Source: Cupriavidus basilensis
Lineage (GTDB): Bacteria; Pseudomonadota; Gammaproteobacteria; Burkholderiales; Burkholderiaceae
NCBI RefSeq assembly: GCF_000876015.1
Contig: NZ_BBQM01000022.1
Location: 248,001 to 312,000 of the forward strand
Direction: 5' to 3'
Length of the DNA stretch: 64,000 nucleotides
In this document: one piece after another, positions 18,094 through 26,763 of the stretch
How the letters are laid out: each line of letters begins with the position of its first letter
Numbering within the stretch: the first letter of the stretch is position 1
Translations under genes and position numbers: made by a program
Notes under the pieces: model-generated
Told to the model about the DNA's origin: nothing
Database searches by the model: none
What the model saw: only the letters and a program-made list of their open reading frames with translations

Positions 18094-19149
18094 TCAGGCC
18101 GCCGGGGCCGCGTGCATGTCGGCCTCGGAGGTGAACGAGTCGGCGAAGAAGGCGTCTTCGTGCAGGTCGCAGCGCAGCGTGAAGTCCTTGCGCGCGGCGT
18201 TGACCATCACCGGCGCGCCGCAGGCGTAGACCTCGAAGCCGGCCAGGTCGGGATGGTCTTCCATCACCGCCTCGTGGACGAAGCCGGTGCGGCCGTCCCA
18301 GTCGTCGGCGGGCTGCGCGTTGGAGATCACCGGCACGTAGCGGAAGTTGGGCAGTTCGCGCGCCCACTGCTCGCACAGCGCGTGCATGTACAGGTCGGCC
18401 GGGCGGCGGCCGCCCCAGTACAGCGTCATCGGGCGCGTGATGCCGGTGTAGGCGGCATGCTCGACGATGGCCTTGATCGGCGCGAAGCCGGTGCCGGAGG
18501 CCAGCAGGATGATCGGCTTGTCGGAGTCCTCGCGCAGGAAGAAGCTGCCGAGCGGGCCTTCGAAGCGCAGGATGTCGCGCTCCTTCATGGCGGGCTGGCC
18601 TTCCCTGGCGCCGAACACGTAGTCGGTGAAGGTGCCGCCGGGCATATGGCGGAAGTGCAGCTCGATCGGGCCTTCCTGGTGCGGCGGCGTGGCGATCGAG
18701 TAGCTGCGGCGCTTGCCGTCGCGCAGCAGGAATTCCACGTACTGGCCGGCCAGGTACTGCAGGCGCTCGGTGGCCGGCAGTTGCAGGCGGGCCACGATGA
18801 CGTCGTCGGCCACGCGCTCCAGGCTGGCCACGCGGCACGGCACCTTCTTGATCGGGATGTCGCCGGCGCCCTGCACCTCGCGGCATTCGATGGTGATGTC
18901 CGAGGCGGCCCGGGCGCAGCAGAACAGCGCGCGGCCCTCGGTTTCCTCCTGCGCGGACAGCGCGGAGGCGGCGTGGTCGCCCTGTACGATGCTGCCGGCG
19001 GTGACGCGGCCCTTGCAGGAACCGCACGCGCCGTTCTTGCAGCCGTAGGGCAGGCCGATGCTGTGGCGCAGCGCCGCGGCGAGGATGGTCTCGTCGTCGG
19101 CGGCTTCGAACTGGCGCCCGCTGGGCATGACGGTAACTTGGTAAGCCAT
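18094..19149 (-). CDS. 2Fe-2S ferredoxin-dependent FAD/NAD oxidoreductase (CDP-glucoseen reductase-like)
   Basis: A 351-residue single-chain electron-transfer flavoprotein. Residues 1-90 are a plant-type ferredoxin with GCKNGACGSCKG and a later Cys (LFCCARA), which hold the [2Fe-2S] cluster. Next come an FAD domain (RSYSIATPP) and an NAD(P)-binding domain (ILLASGTGFAPIKAI). It passes electrons from NAD(P)H through FAD to the cluster. Database names for this family include CDP-6-deoxy-3,4-glucoseen reductase and phenol/toluene monooxygenase reductase; no partner oxygenase is nearby, so its acceptor is unknown. The start MAYQVTVMPSG is typical, and it lies only nine bases from the divergent start at 19159. 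Confidence 0.88.
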   Translation of the reverse strand: MAYQVTVMPSGRQFEAADDETILAAALRHSIGLPYGCKNGACGSCKGRVTAGSIVQGDHAASALSAQEETEGRALFCCARAASDITIECREVQGAGDIPIKKVPCRVASLERVADDVIVARLQLPATERLQYLAGQYVEFLLRDGKRRSYSIATPPHQEGPIELHFRHMPGGTFTDYVFGAREGQPAMKERDILRFEGPLGSFFLREDSDKPIILLASGTGFAPIKAIVEHAAYTGITRPMTLYWGGRRPADLYMHALCEQWARELPNFRYVPVISNAQPADDWDGRTGFVHEAVMEDHPDLAGFEVYACGAPVMVNAARKDFTLRCDLHEDAFFADSFTSEADMHAAPAA

Positions 19150-19158
19150 AATCACTCT

Positions 19159-20139
19159 ATGAGCAAAAAACTGTCGCGACGCCGCCTGGGCCGGCCGCGC
19201 CTGCTGATCGTAGGCTGCGGGGACGTGGGCACGCGCTGCCTTCGTATTCTGTCGACGCGCTGGCGCGTCTTTGCCACCACTTCGCAGCCATCGCGCCGCA
19301 GTGAGCTGCGCGACGGCGGCGCCGTGCCGCTGCTGGCCGACCTGGACCGCCCGGCCACGCTCGCGCGCCTGGCCGGACTGGCCAGCCGCGTGCTGCACCT
19401 GGCGCCGCCGCCGGCCGCCGGCGAGGGCGACCCGCGCACGCTGGCGCTGCTGCGCGCGCTGCGGCGAGGCGCCTGGCGGCGCTCGCCAGCCCGTGCCGCC
19501 GGCTGGTCTGCCAAGCCCGCCATTCTACCCGAGCAGGACGACAAACGGCCCGGGCGCCGGCCCGCGCGCCCGGCCCTGGTCTACGCCAGCACCTCGGGCG
19601 TGTACGGCGACCGCGCCGGCGCGCGCCTGCGGGAGTCGCACCCGGTGCGCCCGCAGACCGCGCGCGCGCGCCGCCGCGTGGCCGCCGAGCGCGCCGTGCG
19701 CGGCTTCGGGCGCGACAGCGGCTGGCGCGCCTCGATCGTGCGCATCCCCGGCATCTACGCCGAGAACCGCCTGCCGCTGGCCCGCCTGGCCAAGGGCACG
19801 CCGGCGCTGGCGCCGCAGGACGACGTCTACACCAACCACATCCATGCGCTGGACCTGGCGCGCACGATGGTGGCCGCGCTGTTCCGCGGGCGCGCCCAGC
19901 GCGTGGTGCACGCCAGCGACGACACCGAGATGCGCATGGCCGACTATTTCGACCTCGTGGCCGACCGCCGCGGCCTGCCGCGCCCGCCGCGCCTGAGCCG
20001 CGCGCAACTGCGCGAGGCGGTCGCGCCCAACCTGCTCAGCTTCATGAGCGAATCGCGCCGGCTGGAAAACACCCGTCTCAAGCGGGAGCTGCGCCTGCGC
20101 CTGCGCTATCCCACGGTGGCGTCCTTCTTCGACGCCTGA
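19159..20139 (+). CDS. NAD(P)-binding SDR protein, YeeZ-like epimerase/dehydratase family
   Basis: A 326-residue extended SDR-type protein. The Rossmann start LLIVGCGDVGTRCLR is clear, followed by YASTSGVYGD at the active-site strand and the substrate-side segment VRIPGIYAENRLPL. The usual Tyr-x-x-x-Lys pair is not intact after the tyrosine, as in other YeeZ-type proteins, so catalysis is uncertain. An Arg/Ala/Pro-rich insert sits at about residues 95-140. No ribosome-binding site is seen before the ATG at 19159 because the divergent reductase start is nine bases away. Substrate unknown. Confidence 0.8.
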   Translation: MSKKLSRRRLGRPRLLIVGCGDVGTRCLRILSTRWRVFATTSQPSRRSELRDGGAVPLLADLDRPATLARLAGLASRVLHLAPPPAAGEGDPRTLALLRALRRGAWRRSPARAAGWSAKPAILPEQDDKRPGRRPARPALVYASTSGVYGDRAGARLRESHPVRPQTARARRRVAAERAVRGFGRDSGWRASIVRIPGIYAENRLPLARLAKGTPALAPQDDVYTNHIHALDLARTMVAALFRGRAQRVVHASDDTEMRMADYFDLVADRRGLPRPPRLSRAQLREAVAPNLLSFMSESRRLENTRLKRELRLRLRYPTVASFFDA

Positions 20140-20244
20140 TCCTGACCTTGCCCCTGACAGCCTGAACCGGGCTGAACCGGCCGTCCCGCCGCGCGCCATG
20201 TGCCGGCGGCGCCGGTTTTCCCCGCGCCTCGGGTTAACCGCGCG

Positions 20245-20272
20245 TTGACTTGTATATACAGGATTGCTAAAT
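20245..20272 (+). promoter_or_regulatory. hut promoter with HutC-type operator
   Basis: TTGACT (20245-20250) and CTAAAT (20267-20272) are 16 bases apart and could be -35 and -10 boxes. The spacer contains the palindrome TGTATATACA at 20251-20260, which resembles the known HutC recognition site. A repressor there would block RNA polymerase, and urocanate would relieve it. Confidence 0.65.
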
Positions 20273-20468
20273 TGCCGGGAAACAACCGGCGACCGGCGAC
20301 CGGCGCCGCCATCGTTCGCCTCGCACCAAGGGAGCCAGGGAAGATGGAATTTCGCATGCGGGGACGTGGATTGCCCGCCTCCGCGCCACGGCACCGGCGG
20401 GACCGCGCCCGTGTTTTCCGGGCGCAAGGCCGTGCCGGCGGCGGCGATCCGCGCCGGGCACCGACGCC

Positions 20469-20663
20469 ATGAAACCCGCCATCGCCGCCACGCCCGAGCA
20501 GGCCGCGCAACTGGAAATGCCCGGCAGCCAGCCCTGCCTGCTGCTGACGCGCCGCACCTGGACCGGCGGCACGCCCGTCACCTTCGTGCGCTGCCTGCAT
20601 CCGGGCAGCCGCTACCGCCTCGGCAGCCGCTTCCGCGCCGACGGCAACCCGGCCTTCGGCTGA
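20469..20663 (+). pseudogene. hutC: Truncated hutC remnant (UTRA-domain C-terminus)
   Basis: The 64 codons from ATG 20469 to TGA 20663 encode a segment with QPCLLLTRRTW, VTFVRCLHPGSRYRLG and a short tail. This is what the last part of a HutC/GntR-family UTRA ligand-binding domain looks like. The winged-helix DNA-binding domain and the first two thirds of UTRA are absent: in the same frame upstream there is only unrelated Arg/Pro-rich sequence back toward the promoter. I read it as a hutC that lost its 5' part by deletion while the operators stayed. It should not bind DNA. A very short independent protein is a less likely reading. Confidence 0.75.
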
Positions 20664-20719
20664 TCCGCCGGACGCCGGCTTTTTCGCAGGTCCAACCGGA
20701 CGACGCTTGCCGAACATGG

Positions 20720-20731
20720 CTGTATAGACAG
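20720..20731 (+). promoter_or_regulatory. Second HutC-type operator before hutH
   Basis: CTGTATAGACAG is an imperfect palindrome of the same type as TGTATATACA at 20251. It ends ten bases before the hutH start codon, overlapping the ribosome-binding region GGGAAAG. Confidence 0.55.
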
Positions 20732-20741
20732 GGAAAGACAA

Positions 20742-22319
20742 ATGACCGATACCAGCACCCAGCCCGCCACCGCCCGCCCGCTGCTGATCCTGCGGCCCGG
20801 CGCCGTGGCGCTGGCCGACCTGCGCCGCATCCACCGCGGCGAAGTGCGCCTGGCGATGGACGATGCCGCGTGGGCCGGCGTGCGCGCCGCGCAGGCCACC
20901 GTGCAGGACATCATCGACGCCGACGCCGTGGTCTACGGCATCAACACCGGCTTCGGCAAGCTGGCGCAGACGCGCATCGCGCACGACAAGCTGGCCGAGC
21001 TGCAGCGCAACCTGGTGCTGTCGCACAGCGTCGGCACCGGCGCCGACCTCGCGCCCGACACGGTGCGCCTGATCCTCGCGATCAAGGCCGTGAGCCTGGC
21101 GCGCGGCCATTCCGGCATCCGTCCCGAGATCATCGCGGCGCTGCTGGCGCTGGCCAACCACGGCGTCACGCCGTGCATTCCGGCCAAGGGCTCGGTCGGC
21201 GCCTCGGGCGACCTCGCGCCGCTCGCGCATCTGTCGTGCACGCTGATCGGCGTGGGCGAGGTGATGATCGGCGGCCGGCGCCGCCCCGCCGCCGAAGGGC
21301 TGGCCCATGCCGGGCTGGCGCCGTTCACGCTCGGTCCCAAGGAAGGGCTGGCGCTGCTCAACGGCACCCAGGTCTCCACCGCGCTGGCGCTGGCCGGGCT
21401 GTTCGCCGCCGAGGACCTGCTCGCCGCCGGCCTGGTGGCGGGCGCGCTCTCGCTCGAGGCCATCAAGGGCTCGGTCAAGCCGTTCGACGCGCGCATCCAC
21501 GCCGCGCGCGGCCAGCCCGGCCAGATCGCCGTGGCCGGCGCGGCGCGCGCGCTGCTCGACGGCAGCCGCATCGTCGATTCGCACCGGCAGTGCGGCCGCG
21601 TGCAGGACCCGTACTCGATCCGCTGCCAGCCGCAGGTGATGGGCGCGTGCCTGGACAACCTGCGGTACGCCGCGCGCGTGCTCGGCATCGAGGCCAACGC
21701 CGCCTCCGACAACCCGCTGGTGTTCCCCGAGCAGGGCGACGTGATCTCCGGCGGCAACTTCCACGCCGAGCCGGTGGCCTTCGCCGCCGACATCATCGCG
21801 CTGGCCATCGCCGAGATCGGCGCCATCTCCGAGCGCCGCCTCGCGCTGCTGCTCGACACCGGGCTGTCCGGCCTGCCGCCGTTCCTGGTGCGCGACGGCG
21901 GCCTGAACTCCGGCTTCATGATCGCGCAAGTCACCGCCGCCGCGCTGGCCTCCGAGAACAAGTCGCTGGCGCATCCGGCCAGCGTCGACAGCCTGCCCAC
22001 CTCGGCCAACCAGGAGGACCACGTGTCGATGGCCACCTACGGCGCGCGCCGCCTCGGCGAGATGGCCGAGAACACCGCGGTGGTGGTCGGCATCGAAGCG
22101 ATGGCCGCCGCGCAGGGCATCGAGTTCCACCGCCCGCTGCAATCGTCGCCGCTGCTCGAAGGCGAGATCGCGCGCATCCGCGCGCGCGTGGCTTTCGTGG
22201 AGAGCGACCGCTATCTCGCGCCCGACATCGAGGCGATGAAGCAGTGGGTCAGGCAGGGCGACGCGGGCGCGGGCTGGCCGGAGGCGGTGCGGATGGTGCT
22301 GCCTTCGCATGCCTTGTAG
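20742..22319 (+). CDS. hutH: Histidine ammonia-lyase
   Basis: A 525-residue cytosolic enzyme that deaminates L-histidine to trans-urocanate, the first step of histidine catabolism. The autocatalytic MIO cofactor would form from Ala154-Ser155-Gly156 in GSVGASGDLAPLAH. Other conserved blocks are VYGINTGFGKLA near residue 65, LNGTQVSTALAL, QDPYSIRCQPQVMG and the SADNP-like NAASDNPLVF. The reading frame is intact. Start at 20742 follows GGGAAAG. A dispersed hairpin repeat and a 21-codon ORF, rather than hutU, follow it. Confidence 0.96.
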   Translation: MTDTSTQPATARPLLILRPGAVALADLRRIHRGEVRLAMDDAAWAGVRAAQATVQDIIDADAVVYGINTGFGKLAQTRIAHDKLAELQRNLVLSHSVGTGADLAPDTVRLILAIKAVSLARGHSGIRPEIIAALLALANHGVTPCIPAKGSVGASGDLAPLAHLSCTLIGVGEVMIGGRRRPAAEGLAHAGLAPFTLGPKEGLALLNGTQVSTALALAGLFAAEDLLAAGLVAGALSLEAIKGSVKPFDARIHAARGQPGQIAVAGAARALLDGSRIVDSHRQCGRVQDPYSIRCQPQVMGACLDNLRYAARVLGIEANAASDNPLVFPEQGDVISGGNFHAEPVAFAADIIALAIAEIGAISERRLALLLDTGLSGLPPFLVRDGGLNSGFMIAQVTAAALASENKSLAHPASVDSLPTSANQEDHVSMATYGARRLGEMAENTAVVVGIEAMAAAQGIEFHRPLQSSPLLEGEIARIRARVAFVESDRYLAPDIEAMKQWVRQGDAGAGWPEAVRMVLPSHAL

Positions 22320-22372
22320 AACCCCTGGCGTCGGCGCATCCGGCGGCCCCGTTCGATGCCCCCGGTTTGCTC

Positions 22373-22396
22373 CCCTCTCCCGCGCGCGGGAGAGGG
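22373..22396. repeat. Dispersed GC-rich hairpin element, inverted copy
   Basis: CCCTCTCCCGCG and its complement form a perfect stem; the flanking TTTGCTC is the complement of the GAGCAAA tail found at 5660 and 16424, so this copy is in the opposite orientation. It lies within the hut cluster, 54 bases after hutH. Confidence 0.8.
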
Positions 22397-22470
22397 CCGG
22401 CGCCCCCGCAGGCGACACGCGCCAAATCACCGCTGCCCGGCCCGAGACCCGACCAACAGGAGAACCAGAG

Positions 22471-22536
22471 ATGAACGCCAACGAACACCAACTCACCAAG
22501 GCGGCCCGCGCGACGCCGAAGGCGCGGCACGCATGA
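22471..22536 (+). pseudogene. 21-codon ORF at the expected hutU position (possible deletion scar)
   Basis: The ORF reads MNANEHQLTKAARATPKARH plus a final Ala. It has a strong ribosome-binding site (AGGAGA, 22458-22463) and its stop overlaps the hutD ATG in an ATGA arrangement, both features of a full operon gene. Relatives place urocanase (about 560 codons) between hutH and hutD, and no urocanase is present in this cluster. I infer that most of hutU was deleted and its ends joined. The alternative is a genuine small leader peptide that couples translation into hutD. I cannot confirm that the residues match HutU termini. Confidence 0.5.
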
Positions 22537-23117
22537 ACGGCGCGCAACGCTTCTCGCTCGCCGCGCTGGCGCCGCGGCCGTGGAAGAACGGCGGCGGCGT
22601 CACGCGCGAGATCGCGGCCTTTCCGCCCGGCGCCGGCATGGATGCCTTCCAGTGGCGCGTGAGCGTGGCGGACATCGGCGCCGACGGCCCGTTCTCGGCC
22701 TTCCCCGGCATCGACCGCCAGATCGTGCTGCTCGGCGGCGCGGGCGTGCGCCTGCTGGCCGACGACGGCAGCTTCGACCACCGGCTCGACAAGATCGGCG
22801 CGCCGTTCGCGTTCGCCGGCGAGCGCGGCGTGCAGGCCACGCTGATCGACGGCGCCACGCGCGATTTCAACGTGATGACGCGCCGCGGCCAGTGCCGCGC
22901 GAGCGTACTGGCGCAGCGCGGCGGTTTCACGCTCGCCGCCGGCACGGATGCCGTGCTGCTGTTTGCCGTCGAAGGCGCGTGGCACGTCGGCGACCAGACT
23001 CTTGCCGCCGGCGACGGCCTGCTGTTCGCCGCCGGCGTGCCCGCCACGCCGGCGCGCGCCGCGGCCGGCCCCGCGCTCTGCCTGACCGTCACCCTCGTCA
23101 TGGAGAATCCCCGATGA
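22533..23117 (+). CDS. hutD: HutD family protein
   Basis: A 194-residue cupin-fold protein of the HutD family, with the typical PWKNGGGVTREIA near residue 16, FQWRVSVADIGADGPFSAFP and FNVMTRRG. HutD is found in hut operons; it is not a pathway enzyme and has been proposed to set an upper limit on hut activity in Pseudomonas. It overlaps the preceding mini-ORF and hutI by ATGA junctions, so translation is coupled along hutD-hutI-hutF. Confidence 0.93.
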   Translation: MNGAQRFSLAALAPRPWKNGGGVTREIAAFPPGAGMDAFQWRVSVADIGADGPFSAFPGIDRQIVLLGGAGVRLLADDGSFDHRLDKIGAPFAFAGERGVQATLIDGATRDFNVMTRRGQCRASVLAQRGGFTLAAGTDAVLLFAVEGAWHVGDQTLAAGDGLLFAAGVPATPARAAAGPALCLTVTLVMENPR

Positions 23118-24364
23118 ATCAGAATCCGGCGCAGGCCACCTCGGCCGACGGCGTCTGGCACCGCTGCCACCTGCTGCCCGATGCCGATCCCGCCAACGCC
23201 ATCCGCGACGCGGCGCTGGCCGTGCAGGATGGCCGCATCGCCTGGCTCGGCCCGCTCGCCGGTTTGCCGGCGGACTACGCCGGCCTGCCGCGCCACGACG
23301 CCGGCAATGCGTGGATCACGCCCGGGCTGGTCGACTGCCACACGCACCTCGTCTACGGCGGCCAGCGCGCCGACGAATTCGCCATGCGCCTGGCCGGCGC
23401 CGGTTATGAAGAGATCGCGCGCGCCGGCGGCGGCATCGTCTCCACCGTGCGCGCCACGCGCGCGGCCGACGAAGACACGCTGTTCGCGCTTGCCGCCGCG
23501 CGCCTGGCGCCGCTGCTGGCCGAAGGCGTGACCGCCATCGAGATCAAGTCCGGCTACGGCCTCGACCTCGCCACCGAGCGCAAGCAACTGCGCGTGGCGC
23601 GCCGCCTCGGCGCGGCCTTCGGCGTCACGGTGCACACCACCTTCCTCGGCGCGCACGCGCTGCCGCCCGAATACGCCGGCCGCGCCGACGACTACATCGC
23701 GCTGGTGTGCGACACCATGCTGCCCGCGCTGGCCGGCGAAGGGCTGGTCGACGCGGTGGACGCGTTCTGCGAATCGGTCGGCTTCAGCCTCGCGCAGACC
23801 GCGCGCGTGTTCGAGGCCGCCGCGCGCCACGGCCTGCGCGTCAAGCTCCACGCCGAGCAGCTCAGCAACCTCGGCGGCAGCGTGCTGGCCGCGCGCCACC
23901 GCGCGCTGTCCGCCGACCACCTCGAACACCTCGACGAAGCGGGCGTGGCCGCGCTGGCCGCGTCCGGCACGGTGGCGGTCCTGCTGCCCGGCGCCTATTA
24001 TTTCCTGCGTGACACCAACCTGCCGCCGCTGGCGCTGCTGCGCCGGCACGGCGTGCCGATGGCGATCGCCACCGACCACAATCCCGGTACCTCGCCGGTC
24101 ACTTCGCTGCTGCTGATGATGAATATGGCTTGCACCCTGTTCCGGATGACCGTGCCGGAAGTGCTGGCCGGCGTCACCCGCCACGCCGCGCGCGCGCTCG
24201 GCGCGGCCGACCGGCACGGCCTGCTGGCGGCCGGGCGCGGCGCCGACTTCGTGCTGTGGCAGGTCGATTCCCCCGCCGAACTGGCCTACTGGTTCGGCCG
24301 CAATCCGGCCGCGGCGGTGGTGCGGCAAGGCCGCGTGTACGGGGCGGCGGGAGCACGCGCATGA
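23114..24364 (+). CDS. hutI: Imidazolonepropionase
   Basis: A 416-residue amidohydrolase-fold enzyme that opens imidazolone-5-propionate to N-formimidoyl-L-glutamate, the third step of histidine breakdown. The metal-binding DCHTHLVYGG near residue 75, IKSGYGLD, HTTFLGAHA, KLHAEQLSN and ATDHNPGTSP blocks are all there. Length is normal and the frame is intact. Its ATG overlaps the hutD stop and its stop overlaps the hutF start. Confidence 0.95.
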   Translation: MNQNPAQATSADGVWHRCHLLPDADPANAIRDAALAVQDGRIAWLGPLAGLPADYAGLPRHDAGNAWITPGLVDCHTHLVYGGQRADEFAMRLAGAGYEEIARAGGGIVSTVRATRAADEDTLFALAAARLAPLLAEGVTAIEIKSGYGLDLATERKQLRVARRLGAAFGVTVHTTFLGAHALPPEYAGRADDYIALVCDTMLPALAGEGLVDAVDAFCESVGFSLAQTARVFEAAARHGLRVKLHAEQLSNLGGSVLAARHRALSADHLEHLDEAGVAALAASGTVAVLLPGAYYFLRDTNLPPLALLRRHGVPMAIATDHNPGTSPVTSLLLMMNMACTLFRMTVPEVLAGVTRHAARALGAADRHGLLAAGRGADFVLWQVDSPAELAYWFGRNPAAAVVRQGRVYGAAGARA

Positions 24365-25761
24365 ACGCCGGAACCCTGTTCGCCACCGCAGCGCTGCTGC
24401 CCGATGGCTGGGCGCGCAACGTCCTGTTCCAGTGGGATGGCGCGGGCACGCTCGTGACCGTGCGGCCCGATGCCGGCGCGGTCGATGCCGCCGGCGTGCC
24501 GCATGCCGCCGGCCCGCTGCTGCCCGGCATGCCCAACCTGCATTCGCACGCGTTCCAGCGCGGCTTCGCCGGCCTGACCGAATACCGCAGCGACGGCGGC
24601 GGCGGCGAGGCCGACTCGTTCTGGAGCTGGCGCAAGCTGATGTACCGCTTCGCGCTGCGGCTGTCGCCCGACACGCTCGAAGCCATCGCCACCCAGCTCT
24701 ACGTGGAGATGCTGCGCGCCGGCTACACCAGCGTGTGCGAGTTCCACTACGTGCACCACGGCGAAGACGGCAAGCCCTACGCCGAGCCGGCCGAGATGTC
24801 GCTGCGCCTGCTGCGCGCCGCGCGCAACGCCGGCATCGGCATCACGCTGCTGCCGGTGCTGTACCAGACCGCCGGCTTCGGCGGCAAGCCCGCGCTGGCC
24901 GACCAGCGCCGCTTCCTGCACCAGACCGGCGCCATGCTCGACCTGCTCGCGCGGCTGGCGCCGCACTGCCACGGCCAGGCGCGCCTCGGCCTCGCCCCGC
25001 ACTCGCTGCGCGCGGTGCCGCCGGAAAGCCTGGCCGAGGCGGTGGCCGGCCTGCACGCGATGGACGCGCTGGCGCCGGTGCACATCCACATCGCCGAGCA
25101 GCAGCGCGAGGTGGACGAATGCATCACGCTCACCGGCACGCGCCCGGTGGCGTGGCTGCTCGACCATGCCGAGGTGGACGGGCGCTGGTGCCTCGTGCAT
25201 GCCACCCACATGGACTGGGACGAGCGCCGCCGCCTCGCGCACAGCGGCGCGGTGGCCGGCATCTGCCCGACCACCGAGGCCAACCTCGGCGACGGCGTGT
25301 TCGACGCCACGCCCTATCTCGCGCAGGGCGGCGTGTGGGGCATCGGCTCGGACAGCCACGCCAGCGTCAGCGTGGCGGAGGAGCTGCGGCTGTTCGAATA
25401 CGGCCAGCGCCTCGGCCTGCAGCGCCGCAACGTGCTGGCCTCCGATACCCATCGCCAGGTGGCCGACCGCCTGTACCTCGACGCCGCGGCCGGCGGCGCG
25501 CGCGCTTCCGGCCGCGCCATCGGCGCGCTGGCGGTCGGGCAGCAGGCCGATTTCGCCGTGCTCGACGGTGCCCACCCGGCGCTGGCGGGCCTGTCCGGCA
25601 GCCAGGCGCTGGCCGTCCACGTGTTCGCCAACCACGGGCATGAGACACTAGCGGAAGTCCGCACCGCCGGCCGCGTGCGCGTGCAGCACGGCGTTCACCC
25701 GCTGCAGCCGCAGGCGGGCGAACGCTTCGCCGCCGCCCGCGCCAGCCTGCTGACCGACTGA
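24361..25761 (+). CDS. hutF: Formimidoylglutamate deiminase
   Basis: A 466-residue amidohydrolase that converts N-formimidoyl-L-glutamate to N-formyl-L-glutamate and ammonia. NLHSHAFQRGFAGLTE carries the first metal ligands, followed by FWSWRKLMYR, HIHIAEQQREVDE, LVHATHMDWDE and GIGSDSHASVSV. Its presence with hutG shows the five-step formylglutamate route rather than direct HutG-type hydrolysis to formamide. ATGA overlap with hutI. A 189-base gap follows before hutG. Confidence 0.94.
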   Translation: MNAGTLFATAALLPDGWARNVLFQWDGAGTLVTVRPDAGAVDAAGVPHAAGPLLPGMPNLHSHAFQRGFAGLTEYRSDGGGGEADSFWSWRKLMYRFALRLSPDTLEAIATQLYVEMLRAGYTSVCEFHYVHHGEDGKPYAEPAEMSLRLLRAARNAGIGITLLPVLYQTAGFGGKPALADQRRFLHQTGAMLDLLARLAPHCHGQARLGLAPHSLRAVPPESLAEAVAGLHAMDALAPVHIHIAEQQREVDECITLTGTRPVAWLLDHAEVDGRWCLVHATHMDWDERRRLAHSGAVAGICPTTEANLGDGVFDATPYLAQGGVWGIGSDSHASVSVAEELRLFEYGQRLGLQRRNVLASDTHRQVADRLYLDAAAGGARASGRAIGALAVGQQADFAVLDGAHPALAGLSGSQALAVHVFANHGHETLAEVRTAGRVRVQHGVHPLQPQAGERFAAARASLLTD

Positions 25762-25950
25762 ATCCCGGCGCCGCCATGCGCCGCGATGCTTGACATGGCA
25801 AGCATCGGGCGCGGCGGCGCAAGGATGGCAGCGCCGCGGTGGCTGCGCGCTGCCGTCGCGTTACCACCGCATCACCGCATCACCGCACCACCATCGCGCC
25901 ATCGCCGCAATACCGTGGCTACCGCCGTACCCCGTCGCAAACAGAACGAT

Positions 25951-26763
25951 ATGTCCTTCTCTACCGATACCCCCGCCTTCACGCTCCATCGCGGCACGCG
26001 CCCGCTGCTGGTGTCGATGCCGCACGTCGGCACCTACCTGCCGGCCTCCGTCTCCGGCCGCCTCACCGCCGAGGCGCGCACCGTGCCCGACACCGACTGG
26101 CACCTCGCGCGCCTCTACGATTTCGCGCGCGAGCTTGGCGCCTCCATCCTGGTGGCCACGCACTCGCGCTACGTGGTGGACCTGAACCGCCCGCCCGACA
26201 ACGCCAACCTCTACCCCGGCCAGGACACTACCGGCCTGTGCCCGGTCGACACCTTCGACAAGACTCCGGTCTACGCCGACGGCAGCCTGCCCGCCGACGA
26301 CGAGATCGCCGCGCGCCGCGACGCGGTCTGGCGCCCGTACCACGCCGCGCTGGCCGAGGAACTCGCGCGCCTGCGCGCCGCGCACGGCACCATCGCGCTG
26401 TGGGACGCGCACTCGATCCGTTCGGTGCTGCCGCGCTTCTTCGAGGGCAAGCTGACCGACTTCAACCTCGGCACCGCCAACGGCGCCAGTTGCGACGTGG
26501 CGCTGGCCGACCAGCTGCTGGACATCGCCAGCGCGGTGCCGGATCACACCGCGATCCTGAACGGGCGCTTCAAGGGTGGCTACATCACGCGCCAGTACGG
26601 CGCGCCGGCGCAGGGCGTGCATGCCGTGCAGCTCGAGCTGACGCAGTGCGCGTACATGAGCGAGGTCTATCCGTTCGCCTACGACGAGGCGCGGGCCACG
26701 CGCATCCAGCCCGCGTTGCGGGCGATGCTGGAGACGGTGCTGGGGTTTGTCGAAGCGCGTTGA
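25951..26763 (+). CDS. hutG: N-formylglutamate deformylase
   Basis: A 270-residue N-formylglutamate amidohydrolase that releases formate and L-glutamate, completing the route. Family blocks are RPLLVSMPHVGTYLP, DTDWHLARLYDFA, RYVVDLNRPPDN, LWDAHSIRS and RFKGGYITRQYG. Start at 25951 (MSFSTDTPAFTLHRGTRPL) is preferred to an upstream ATG at 25786 that would add 55 low-complexity residues. The upstream gap contains a short ATCACCGC-type repeat; a separate promoter there is possible. Confidence 0.95.
   Translation: MSFSTDTPAFTLHRGTRPLLVSMPHVGTYLPASVSGRLTAEARTVPDTDWHLARLYDFARELGASILVATHSRYVVDLNRPPDNANLYPGQDTTGLCPVDTFDKTPVYADGSLPADDEIAARRDAVWRPYHAALAEELARLRAAHGTIALWDAHSIRSVLPRFFEGKLTDFNLGTANGASCDVALADQLLDIASAVPDHTAILNGRFKGGYITRQYGAPAQGVHAVQLELTQCAYMSEVYPFAYDEARATRIQPALRAMLETVLGFVEAR

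Larger units (their letters stand above)
20140..20741. other. Regulatory region of the hut cluster with hutC remnant
   Basis: These 602 bases between the SDR gene and hutH contain a promoter overlapped by a HutC-type palindrome (20245-20272), a stretch of about 190 bases without a conserved frame, the C-terminal remnant of hutC (20469-20663) and a second palindrome just before hutH. A normal hutC of about 240 codons does not fit here. Confidence 0.7.

Noticed and set aside
20264..20472. Possible N-terminal half of hutC upstream of the remnant
   Set aside because: Frames in this stretch show no winged-helix GntR motif, and the space from the promoter is too short for the missing 170-180 codons.
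25865..25925. ATCACCGC-type repeat before hutG considered as a CRISPR or satellite array
   Set aside because: The units are about 8-10 bases, irregular and without spacers. No array with regular repeats and spacers was found anywhere in the window.
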